Both the position numbers and the translations under genes were made by a program. A stretch of 64,000 bases of DNA. It comes from Nymphaea colorata (Eukaryota > Streptophyta > Magnoliopsida > Nymphaeales > Nymphaeaceae). Numbering within the stretch: position 1 is the stretch's first letter; each line of letters begins with the position of its first letter. A model generated the notes under the pieces. The model saw only the letters and a list, made by a program, of their open reading frames with translations, was not told the DNA's origin and did no database searches. The stretch is taken from the NCBI RefSeq assembly GCF_008831285.2, contig NC_045145.1:15392040-15456039 (forward strand), in the 5' to 3' direction. Positions 37,301 to 47,640 of the stretch are shown here, one piece after another.

Positions 37301-39496
37301 TGAAGCCAAAAGAACCTAACGCTGAAAGTTATCTCACTTACTATGTTGGAGGAAAAAAGCAAAAACATCAAGGAGACTAAAAATAAAATTAATAAAAGGA
37401 ATGGTACAAATAAGCAAACATGACATCTTTTGAATCCCAAAATTGCATGATATACAGTACCCATCTTTGCTTAAAGTGAAAACCTTTTTCTTTTATATCA
37501 CGTACTTGTAAAATAATTCTACATGCACAAGATTATCCTCAAATTTGCTCTAGTTTGTAGAGGTTATTTCTATCTATTTTTAATGTTTCCTCTAAATTTC
37601 ATGCCTGTTAAGCATAAATCTCATACTCCATCGAGACAAAAAGGATATGAAGGGGCTTTTTGGAAGGAAATGCAAGCACCTTTTTGGAAGTTGAGCTTTC
37701 CAGGCAAAGACATGGATGTTTGTCATATAAATCAATTGATACGTAATAATTTGTAAATCCAGATCAGCTAATTGTTCTGTGATAGCAGTAGCTCTGGTAG
37801 ATATTTCTTTTCTAAATGTATTGAAGTCTTGGGTAGTAAAAAAAAAAAAAAAAAAAAAGTGGGCTGCTCTATTTCTGGGATTGGATTTCATATTAGAATG
37901 AAACTTGTAACTGTAATTTGTAATAAAGTATGTTTCTTAGCTATGGGCCTAGCAAAAGAAAATTTGAGATAGGGTCCTATAAGATCCTCCCCGCCCCCTC
38001 CAACAAAGAAAAAATGGTTCCTCTTTATACCAATTAAGGGAAACTTCTAACTTTTGTTCTAGGAAATCCCACAAGGATCTACTCCTTACTCAATTTCCTA
38101 GTAGGACCAAACCTCATTGATTTCATTCTATTCTTTACTTCCTCGTAATCCATGAATATGGTGTTAACTGTTAAGGTATCAATGTCCATGACTTTCCCAT
38201 ATTTATCACCATAGTTACCAGAAAATTTGATTTCCTGGCATCCAATTTGCTTCATAATTCACACCCCATCCCTGATGCAATATATAATATTTTTCAAATG
38301 CTAAACTTGCTTTCTGCCATTCTCATATCCTTCTCAGTTACTGGTGATTGCGGTCATGGCAGCATAAATAGGCTATATGATATTCCAAGACGATTTGTTT
38401 AAAAGACTGGCCGTAACAATTTTGCCAACAAAACCATATGAGCAAGCATAGGAGCTATAAATAGAGAAGGAAGAAATAGATTTTTCAGGTAGGATTTCTT
38501 CAGATAACAAATTCATGTAAGGATAAGCGCCAAGTTATTGCTAATGGATAATACCATTAAAAGCTCTTAGAATATACAAAGATGATTTCAAGCCAAACCA
38601 TGCATACGCTCAGGTTTGATGACTATGGCTAATCAAAATGGTTCATATAAATCATAAATACTTTTTGCATTACTTAGGGACATGATGACCAAGGAGAGTT
38701 TCATTAACTATTTACTGCATTAATAAGTTGCCCTTCATAATAGGTTAAGATATTTCCTTTCAAGTGCCTACTCATCTGTTGCTTCCAGTAAAAGTCCCTT
38801 GATTGTTCGAACAGAGAAATCAGATTGCATGAAAAGGTGCAAGTTTTCCGAAACCATGAAAGCTCTTGTTTCCAGGCATTACAAAGCCATCAGACAGACA
38901 GATGCATGATGAATTCAACCGATGCGTCAAGAACACTCGGTCGGCTCCCGACCCCAGCAAACACCAGCTTGATACTGATTAAACCAATACATACGACCAA
39001 GCATGTTAAATAGTGAAGTAACACAATAAGCTGAACCTGAACGGAGTGAATGAGATCAAATTTAACATAACGCGGAACTATCGCCGAGAGAATCAATGAC
39101 TAACAAAGGAATGCAGAAGGACGCACTTACATCTTGGCCCATGTGGGCTACGATATCTGCAAAAATAGAGCCCACTTCCTCTTTCGATGTCTTCTCCAAA
39201 AACTCGACCGAGTCAAGAACCGGCTTACACCTCTGCATCGGCAAGTCCCCGCGGACCTACAATCACCCAAAACCAATTAGCAAACATACAGAACCATAAT
39301 CACATGTAAAAAGCCGAAATGACAATAAAAGAGACATAAAAAATGAGGTTCGCACCATGGCCCAGCAGAGCTCGTAGATGAACCTGGTGGCGGGGACGGG
39401 GCCCGCCAATCGGAACCCATTACTGCCCACCTTCCACTCGCGTATGCAGTCCTCGGTTACGAATTTGCACTCGACAGAGAGTGAAGACATTCCCAT
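14468..39496 (-). CDS. THO2: THO complex subunit 2 (THO2/THOC2), complete 32-exon gene
   Basis: Exons in transcript order: 39496-39356, 39256-39131, 37203-37162, 36115-36056, 35905-35843, 34686-34606, 34041-33967, 33877-33830, 33638-33570, 33456-33323, 30105-30030, 29623-29430, 28003-27923, 27112-26899, 26772-26536, 26415-26335, 26199-26080, 25983-25924, 25843-25716, 25229-25133, 25047-24919, 22910-22807, 22712-22532, 22310-22138, 21977-21371, 21163-21059, 19897-19742, 19178-19098, 18959-18483, 17053-15881, 15036-14747, 14537-14468. They total 5,673 nt (1,890 aa) and every junction keeps frame. Family-conserved blocks include [60 protein letters not shown] and [20 protein letters not shown] (Tho2 C-terminal conserved domain, about residues 906-1221). 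From about residue 1380 follows a charged Arg/Asp/Glu/Ser tail with a PPPPPLPP stretch and a basic end (KRRHRK). THO2 is the large scaffold of nuclear THO/TREX, coupling transcription to mRNP packaging and export, and to small-RNA biogenesis in plants. The start could be the first or third codon (MGM). The join from exon 29 to exon 30 is the least conserved. The last intron looks U12-type. Confidence 0.97.
14538..14746 (-). other. Predicted U12-type (minor spliceosome) intron, last intron of THO2
   Basis: On the minus strand the donor reads GTATCCTTG (14746 downward), matching the U12 donor consensus RTATCCTT. CCTTAAC at 14557-14551 matches the U12 branch-point core and ends about 14 nt before the acceptor AG (14539-14538), inside the usual 10-20 nt window. 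The polypyrimidine tract is weak, which is also typical. The other introns read in this window have ordinary U2-type donors. The intron is 209 nt long. Confidence 0.8.
17081..17238. repeat. Four-unit tandem array beside a THO2 3' splice site
   Basis: Units starting AGCAAAA and ending AGCAACTGA lie at 17081-17135 (55 bp), 17136-17188 (53 bp), 17189-17213 (25 bp) and 17214-17238 (25 bp). The 25-bp units lack the central part (TAACCCAGAAAAGAATATT and following) of the long ones. The array lies in THO2 intron 29 and ends about 28 nt from the acceptor of the 1,173-nt exon 30. Confidence 0.9.
19239..19305. repeat. (AT)n microsatellite in a THO2 intron
   Basis: About 33 uninterrupted AT units, between the exons at 19098-19178 and 19742-19897. 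Confidence 0.98.
22911..24918 (-). other. 2-kb THO2 intron with repeat remnant
   Basis: Non-coding. The part at about 23,790-24,180 holds two related segments (GGAAGGTAGAGC and AGAAGGTAGAGACC contexts) and CCTAGG-rich words, including the perfect 12-bp palindrome CTGCCTAGGCAG at 23974-23985. It is probably an old dispersed repeat in the intron. Confidence 0.5.
25348..25396. repeat. Poly-T / poly-G / (GA)n compound low-complexity tract
   Basis: A long T run passes into GGGTGGGTGGGGG and then GA repeats, inside the THO2 intron between 25230 and 25715. Confidence 0.9.
28004..29429 (-). other. 1.4-kb THO2 intron, no gene seen
   Basis: AT-rich sequence between conserved THO2 exons. No open frame with a recognisable product on either strand. 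Confidence 0.6.
30106..33322 (-). other. 3.2-kb THO2 intron, the longest
   Basis: The exons on both sides join through an isoleucine codon (AT then A), giving DLDSIYAHLL as in other plant THO2 proteins, so no exon is needed inside. A splice-bounded 47-nt segment at 30305-30351 was considered and rejected. No nested gene was recognised. Confidence 0.6.
34687..35842 (-). other. 1.2-kb THO2 intron, no gene seen
   Basis: AT-rich and non-coding, between exons encoding [15 protein letters not shown] and [15 protein letters not shown], which are contiguous in plant THO2. Confidence 0.6.
36116..39130 (-). other. THO2 introns 2 and 3, separated by a 42-nt exon
   Basis: Two long introns (37204-39130 and 36116-37161) flank the 14-codon exon 3 ([14 protein letters not shown]). 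A poly-A tract lies at about 37839-37858. The open frames seen here have no known product. Confidence 0.6.
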
Positions 39497-40441
39497 GACA
39501 CAAAGAAAACCTTGAGGCGTTCAAAACCCTAGCCCCTCATGAGCAAGTATCAAAAATGGGGAGAAAGAAGAAAAGCAGAGGAAACGAAGAAACCGAGGAA
39601 GCCGGATTCCCTCTAGAGGAAGCAACGAGACGAAACCCAAGCGTCCGCTGCCTCAGAAATTTTAGACCAAACGGAGATTGCAGTGATCGGATTCCGGTCC
39701 CCGCCGGAAGAGAAGCGTTAGATTGCCGCGGTTCGGTCTGGAGCGGGAAAGAGGAAGCGCCCTGGGGGGAAATGACACCGTCCTAGTTGAGGCAAAGATT
39801 GGGATTGCAAATCGACTTGGTTAATCGAGGAATTACGCAAATACCATCTATCCAAACGGTGCCATCATCTTACCAAACCCTGTTTCCTGCTGCGCTGCGT
39901 ATAAATACTTTGGGTTTTCCATTTGGATCCGGATCGGGTCATGCATTTGGGTTTTAACCAAATCCAACTTAGCTTATTCCGATTGAACGAAAGGATTACG
40001 ACTCCCTGCTAAAATACACACCCGGCTCCACTTGTTGTACCTTTTTAGGTCTCTACTAAAATAATGTATAACTAAATTTTTTATACACATTTTCTATGTT
40101 GCAAGAGTGAAATTATCAAAGGCGGAACCAAGGTAAGGCTCGCATGAGTTTTAGCCCCACTTTTAATAAGTTACATGTAAAATTTAAAAAAGTTCACTTA
40201 TTTTATATAAAAGTTTTGAAAAATGATATTTCAGCTTTAGTTAAAATTTAAAAACTTTAATTTGATCAGCTTAGGATTGGTGATCATTAATTAAAATTTT
40301 TGAAACCTTTTATAATTTCTAACCAATCTCTTTTCAAAAGTTTTACAAAGGTGGAACCACAAATTTTAAAAGTTTTAAAAAGGTAAAATTTTAAATTTTA
40401 AAAATTTAACGAGGGACCGAGGCCCCATGTTATGTCGTACA

Positions 40442-40473
<32 letters not shown>

Positions 40474-42118
40474 TTTGTTTTTTGACAAATATTTGCCATA
40501 GCAAATATTGGTGAAAGACGACGTCTCAAATGTTGTGTTGGAAATGCATCCTGCCATCAAACGCACTTTTAGGTCCCGACTTCTTGACTCACCTTGAAAG
40601 TGCATTTCTTGTTTGCGAAGTAAACGTTCTTCATAACTTGATTTATATCCAACTTTGTTCGCTTAATTAGCAAAGACACTTTGTACCCAATTTTTAGTAT
40701 TTAAATTAACAAGACACCGCAGGTCAAATTGAATGCGTATAAGAGCACTGGTTCATAGGTGCCTTTTCTTTTTTTTTTGCTAACAAGGATAAGTGACAGA
40801 AAATGAGTTTGGTTTCTAGGCTTCTTGCCATCACCTTTTCCACCTTCTATCTCTCTCTATATATATATATGTGTCATATATAGTCATTTTATAATAATTT
40901 AGTCATCTAATCAAGACCATTCAATCAATTATTTTTGTGATATAACGTTAACTTTTTTTTGTTCTTTGTTTTTATCTCAATCATTCATTCGATTAGAAGG
41001 AACTGCAGACTGCCGTAATTATACCAGATGCACCATCCACTCAATATATATATATATATATATATTGCCTCTTACATGTATAGTTTAAGGGGTGGCATGC
41101 TTGAAAGTTGAAAAGCAAGATGGACAGATTGCTTGAAGAATTCAATAATAAAAACTGAAATCCTACAGCCATCTTGACTTCTATTCGATCACAACCATCC
41201 AATAAGTTGCATTTGACGGTGTGCTTTGAAGGGCCAATGGATTTCTCCGGTGGGAGAATCTACAAATCCTACGCATATATATATGCACTATTTTATTTCG
41301 TTTTTTTCTACAAAACCAGTAGAATACTATGAAACCGTGGACCATAAATAATTTTACAAAATGCGATCATTTTATAATTTATAACAAATTAGTATAAATT
41401 CGATCATACCAACAGACGCAATATATCTCCTAAACTAAATGCGTAAAAGAGTCACGTTAGCCCATTGCATACCTCACATTCCATTAAACATTTAACCAAA
41501 TCCACAGACACATACATCTAATTCCCAAACGGCTCATTATATACCTATTCATGTCCCGATGGCGAGTCCCATTCGGGCCTTCCAAGCAGAAGATGGCAAA
41601 AATTAATGTTGTAACATACAGTAAATGGAAAAAATCAATAGAAATCATTTGTTAATATATTTGGATAAATAATTATTATACTTACCATAAAATTATTCTT
41701 TATTTATTGTTTAGTATCGAGATTTTGAACACGCAAAGAATACAAATAGATCAAAATTTGTGTAGCATATACTTTATGCCTAATACAAAATATTTGAATA
41801 ACATATTATAATACGTGAATAGAAACACGAAAATGATTTTTTAATATCTATTTTATGTGCAATACAACATTGTGTATATATCTCTATATCTATATTGGCA
41901 TTAATATGAGTCTACATGCAACTATATGAATATGCAGAGATATATATTGATTTTGAGCCAAGATTTGTCAGGTCATACGTGAACCTTCTTCCGAACGTCG
42001 GTGGGGTTTCTAAATTTTTAAGGTTCCCGTTTTCAGTGAAAATAGGCAAAGATGGATGTCTATAAAGATGTCCATTCATGTTATTGTTACCCATAGAAGA
42101 AGGTACCTGTGGGGAACC

Positions 42119-42149
<31 letters not shown>

Positions 42150-42172
42150 AAGGGAGAGACCTGGTGGTGGGA
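39497..42172. other. Divergent intergenic region between THO2 and the BAP31-like gene
   Basis: Should hold the two divergent promoters. The first 300 bases above THO2 are GC-balanced and probably include its 5' UTR. The rest is AT-rich with (TC)n at 40447-40473, (AT)n at 41044-41065 and a (GA)n tract at 42119-42141 in the presumed 5' leader of the BAP31-like gene. No coding sequence recognised. Confidence 0.6.
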
Positions 42173-45100
42173 ATGGCTCTGCAATGGGTAGTGCTCGGCT
42201 ACGTGGTGGCGGTGGAAGCTGTGCTTGCCATCCTTGTGACGCTGCCTTCACCCAAGGGCATTAGGACCCACATCGTCTCCTTGACCTCGCGGTTGCTGCA
42301 ACCATCAATGGGCATTGTCCCCTTCGCGCTCTTCCAACTCATGGGTTCGCACTCTCCCCGAACAACCCATTTCATTTCCTTCCTCACTTTCGCGTATTTA
42401 AATGGAATTTGCGGATTCGCTTTCCCTTTGAGCTTGTTTTGAGCATTGGATCAAGTGATCTAATTGACCATGTTCTTATCAATAAGTTTATTTTGTGGCT
42501 GATGTTTGCGATGTTTTCAGATATCTACTGGAAGAACGAGCACCGTCTTTCTTGTTCTTCAGAAGTTTGCACTGCGGCGGAGAGGGATCGATACGAAAGG
42601 GCGGTGAGAATTTTGTTATGATCTCGGCTTTTTCTAGAGTGATAATTGAAGAGTAATGGTTTGAGCGGTTTTATTTTTTCTGTTCGGAATAAAAATTTCA
42701 TTAACTTTATGTTTTTGAATGATCCGTAAGTCCGATCAATGCAAGAGCCGGATGGTGTTCTTCGATTTTGGAGAAGTACTGTAGATTGTCAACTGAGCGC
42801 TAGCTTGTTTGGTGACAAGAACGGATCCTCTGTGGTCCCAGAGGACGTAGTTTTCACTCTTATTGTAGGTTACAAATGTCTATATTTATTCCCGATTATG
42901 TGCATCCTTCAACTGGAATTTTAGGGAGGAACCTACAGTTTCATTAAATGGTTAAAGCTAAATTATACAGATTGGTGCGGACGATACAACACTCGAAGGT
43001 AACGATGTACCAATTTATAACATATTCACGCTGTGTGAAAAGACGAATGGCAGTTAAATGGATGTTTTGGAAAGCATGGTTCTGGTTTAGTGCCTCAGAA
43101 GTCTGAAACTTATGATCAGATGAAGCAATAAATTAAGGATTCAAGAGAAGGAAAGAGACGAAGAGAATATATATGAGTCTTAAGTAATAAGGTAGACTGG
43201 CGCACTAGATAAAATGCAATCTATCTTACTTGACTTGTAGGTTTGCTGAATTAGCTTGGATAAAACTTGGATCTACTCGATGACCTCATGGAGTGAAGAG
43301 AAGCTATCTATGTTTTCATGGTACATGCTTTGTGTAAAGGTGAAAATTGATTGGATTCATGATGGGTTTGCAATGCTTTTGGCAGTTATAAACCTCATTC
43401 AAATACAGTTGCCTATGTATTTATGTGATCTGGGTCCAATCTGTTTGCATTGCTATTTTTCTGTCCTTAAATGAAAACAGATGTATTTGAGCAGTTGACG
43501 TGGCCAAAAGCAATTGCCGTCCATGATTCATCTATTATTTTCATTAATTTGCAGGGTTAGTTTAGATTTTTCTTTTCGGCTTTAGTTTCCGTGAATTGGT
43601 GATTCAACCTTTACAGTCCTGAATCTCAGTGCAAATCTTATTGATGAGGCATGCTGGCAAAATGCAAGTATTTTGAATATATAGCTTCCATGCTTTGTAA
43701 CTTCTGAGAAGTCAGGACCTGGAACCTCCGGTTCAGTCATTCTATTTGTTTTTGGGTGGTTAACTTTGTTTATGCTTCTTCATACAATCTCAATTTGACG
43801 ACTAGTTGGTATGTTTTTAGAGCAAATGAAGGATGAAGCATCAAATGCTGCTTTGTTCAGTTAGTAGTCATGTTATACAGAATATATGTGGTTGTTCTAC
43901 TACTTCCCCTTTATTTGTCCCTATGCCTTTTGGAATAAATTGAGGGTTAATCAAGGTAACATAAGCATAACCTTTTTTTTGTTTGGTGTTGCGGGGCTTT
44001 TTTGGAGGGGTGGGGGGTTGATGGGAGAGTGGGGAGGAGGAAAGATCTGCATACAAATACAGCTGGTGAAAGATTTCAGTTGAAGAAAATAAAATCTATT
44101 CTACAGTTTGCTTTATATGGTGACATGTGAAATAAATCATGCTTTTGTTTTGCATTATTAGCTGCAAAAATCAAATGTATCACAATAGCAGTAAGCCGGC
44201 TCAGGGTTTAGTCGACATCGACATTCTATGGCTCAAACGATGCTTGAGCTGGAATTGAGCTTTGTAACCAATGCTTGAGCTAGCTCTATGAAATATTTGA
44301 AAGTTTGTGTGCTCAGCTCACCAACGAAAGCTAACCGACCTTCAGCTCGACAAAAACAAGCTTGAGTTTAAGAGACAAAATGAGTTCAGGTCATGCTCTG
44401 CACAAAATATACCTGCAGCTACAACAAAGAGAAAAGACGCAACGCTCAATGATAAGTAAACAGAGTCCACACCAGAAAGACAAGATCAGAATCAAACTTC
44501 TGGAACTTCACCATTTCTATGCTTTACAATTTGCAACCGTCATTGGTGATAGTTATCTTCTTTTTTGCCTCAGCAACCAAACCTTGATTTTTTTATCATT
44601 ACTACAATTTCATATTAAAGAAAAAAAAAGCACATGGATGGAATCTAAGCACACTATGATTACAAAATCCTTCTCAAAGTTCTAGTTGAGCTCATTGAGG
44701 AAACAACTTCAACCTACAGGTTGGAGGTGGATTATTTAGCAAATGAATAGAGCTTGAGCTAAGTCCTTGTATCTGCACTCACTATATACTTTATTTGCAA
44801 CATTGTAGATAGATGGGAAGCATAGCAAGGTAATGATGCCAAAAATGTGTTTGTCTTGAACTCCAGCACTTTGATCTGTGTTGTAAAGAATGCTAGTCCT
44901 TATGGTAGGGAATTGCTTGTGATTAAGATGGACCTGGGTTCCAGGTGTGAAAAGGTGTTTTATTTGAGCAAGCATGACCCAAGAATGGTGGCAGCTTCTT
45001 AATTAGAATGAGGTTGACTAGTATGTACACCCAAGGATATGTGGGAAGTGATGAGTGCTATTGTTGAGATCAGATTCTCCTCGTCTCACATATTGAAGTC

Positions 45101-46094
45101 TGTATTCTGATTTTTTATTTCCTTGGCGAAGATAAGATGTTGGTTTTTATTTATTTCCTGAGCTTTTTTCCTTGAGGAATAGGACATGTATGCCTGCATA
45201 GTCTTTAATTGTTGTAGACTCTTTGACACTGGTGAATGATCCACATGCACAGCATATCCGTATATTCTTTTGCAGACGCGAGTAGCTAAATATGACCGTC
45301 ATGATGGAGAATTCTATCAACGAGCAATTTTGTGAAATACATGTATGGTCACCATGAAATTGCCATAATTATTTTTTTGTTCATTGTCAATTTGTTTATT
45401 CCAGTAAACATCATTACTTTGATTAGTAAGGTAGTCGATCATGCTCATGCAAGGTTTGTGCTTTTAATGCTTAATATTTACAATCTCATCCCAAATGCAA
45501 TGAACAACATCACCTTGAACTTGGGAGACTGTGCATTTTGTTGATAACCTTCTGTAAGAGAAGGAAAGGGTCATGCTTGTTTTTTGTTTTTCCATATTTG
45601 CATTCTCAAAGAAAATCTCCCTCAAAATTGCCTGCTATATCGCCATAACATTTAATAGATTTTCAGTCCTTTTGTGTTGGGTGGCTGGTTCTGGCTACTT
45701 CAAATGGAAAAAGTATCGGGGTTGCTTCTGGAAGCTTCACTTGTTGTTGATTAAAAGGAACCTTGCCCTCCTTTGTTTTTCTGCCTTATATTTGGGACGG
45801 ACGAATTACCTTCATTTACTGGGCTCAGATGATGGACTCTTTTAATGTTGGCATAATTGTAGCGTTCATTGTAATGCAGATATTCAAAGCACAAAGGAAT
45901 GCTGTTCTCTGCGTAGCTGCTTGCTTTCTTTACTGGTAGGAAGACATCTTACATATGGGGAATCATAGCTAATGGACAATGTCAGTAAATATAAGCTCTG
46001 TGGTTGTTGCTGCAGGTGCATCTACTCTGTCTGTAAATACCAGAAGGAAATACAGAAAGTGGAAGAAGCTGAGAAGCGGCTCAAGGAATCATAG
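42173..46094 (+). CDS. BAP31-like (B-cell receptor-associated 31-like) ER membrane protein
   Basis: Four exons, 42173-42344, 42521-42603, 45880-45935 and 46016-46094, join in phase to 129 aa. Start is MALQWVVLGYVVAVEAVLAI. Family motifs include LPSPKGIR, DIYWKNEHRL, CTAAERDRYE, FKAQRNAVLC and a lysine/glutamate-rich end (EIQKVEEAEKRLKES). About three hydrophobic segments are visible (residues 5-25, 43-60 and 91-108), matching the multi-pass BAP29/BAP31 N-terminal domain. There is no long cytosolic coiled coil or KKXX signal, as in the short plant members. Animal BAP31 acts as an ER sorting and quality-control factor. The plant short form is poorly understood, so the role here is inferred from the family only. 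Exon 1's donor is GTTCGC, which is unusual, but the join ATG-G/AT gives the conserved LMDIYWK. Intron 2 is 3.3 kb. Confidence 0.93.
42604..45879 (+). other. 3.3-kb intron of the BAP31-like gene
   Basis: T-rich intron. Between about 44,210 and 44,770 words such as GCTTGAGCT, GAGCTAGCTC and AGCTCAAGCTC recur in both orientations, suggesting a degenerate inverted-repeat insertion. No coding exon recognised; conserved protein sequence runs directly from ERDRYERA to IFKAQRN across it. Confidence 0.55.
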
Positions 46095-47530
46095 ACTCAT
46101 AGTCCACCCAAGTATGTTCCATCTTGTCAAAAGCTTATAATAATTAAACATGACGACCATATGCTCATTTCAAAATTATTCTTAGACTTAGATCTGTAAG
46201 AGAGATGCAAAATATATATTCTCCTGATTCTTTTTGGCTTAAACCGTTAATCTCATAGTTGTACTGAATGCCTTCTGATTTTTATTTTTTTCCCCTTCGA
46301 AACTTGACATACTGTTTTGTGGACAGAGAGCTGAGAAATAACATCGTGAGGTGAAGATGGTTGTTGATTACAAGCAGGACTGGCGAGTTACAGTGAGGTC
46401 GACTTGTTTGGGCCTGTGATTTCTTCTTTTTCCTACTTTATGTGTCTGTTTTTGTATTACTTAGAACGTTAGCCCGTAGCTTTTAACTGGATAGTCTAAA
46501 GGACGATGCAGACAATGAAAAATGGAATTGCAAGAACCAGTGAATCACATTACGAATCATGAAGCCTTTTTTGCTGTGGTTTTCCTTCTTTTGGTTTGGG
46601 TCGGCCACTCTTGCCGGCAGCGTAAAACTGCGAGAGGCTAGTTGAGCTCATCACTAATCAAAATTATCAAACTATGTTGCTGTTTTCTTATTCATGTAAA
46701 ATTGTATTCTTCCTTCTGTGCATGTATACGTTCGTGCTTCTAAAGCTATTTGATAGCTGTATCAGACTCATCCTCTGCAATTTGAAATTAAATGCATTTC
46801 CTGTTCCTGGCAACCTTGAGGACTTGATAACGAGTTGAGTTTCAGCTTGATTTGCTTAGTTATTCGACCGGTTCATGGGCCGAGCTCGAAGCCTTGAACA
46901 AGCTCTACTTGTCACTTAAATGAGACGGGCAAAGTTTGAGCTGCTCTAATGAATAATCAGACCAAGCGTAAAGGATGTTCCGTTCGATCCATTTGGACGC
47001 ACACCATAGACTTTCCTCTTACCACTTGCTTGCTTAACAAGTAAATGACAATATGGAAATGGAGGCGTATGTATGGCCATAATAAATTTAATATTTATCT
47101 CTCAAGTCTTCTTGTGGTTACTCTATCTTAGTCTTATTCCAATCACGGTGACGAACGTGTCCACTTCGTGGCGGTTGCTGGCCGGTGGAATAAGTCTTGA
47201 TGAAGATGATAGATGATTCATAATTGTTTATGTAATATAGGTGCCATATTCACATCTCACAAATGGAGCTCGGAAAGCATTAAAATATCGATTCCTTTAT
47301 GACGAGGAAACTCCAAAGTCCTTTTGTCCACACTTTTATTTCCGACCTAAAAGGTGCATGTCGATGATTCTCTCTTGCTAAGTTACCCATGCGTATTAAA
47401 ATAGCGGCTGCTGTTCCTTGTCTATGAAGAAAAGTTTTAATTGCCAAAGAAGAAATATTTTATTTGCCAAAGAACCAGGTCCCTTTCAAGTCAAGCTAAT
47501 GTGCTTTTAACTTGACATATTCAAGAATCA
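46095..47530 (+). other. 3' UTR and flank of the BAP31-like gene
   Basis: The GTATGT at about 46111 soon after the stop could be a 3'-UTR intron donor, but I cannot confirm it. No further gene is seen. Confidence 0.4.
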
Positions 47531-47539
47531 AAACTTAGT

Positions 47540-47640
47540 CTTGAGGAGTGTAGCGTAGTTGATAAGGTTGGTAGGCTAGTGAAAGTCTAGTCATCAGTTG
47601 TTCTAGGCGCTATTTCTCTATTTTGCAAATGAAAGATGCA
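47540..47640 (+). repeat. Possible tRNA-derived SINE remnant
   Basis: TAGCGTAGTTGATAAGG (from 47551) resembles a Pol III A box and GTTCTAGGC (47600-47608) a B box with one mismatch. Their spacing (about 39 nt) is tRNA-like. There is no cloverleaf and no clear 3' tail, so this is weak evidence. Confidence 0.3.
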
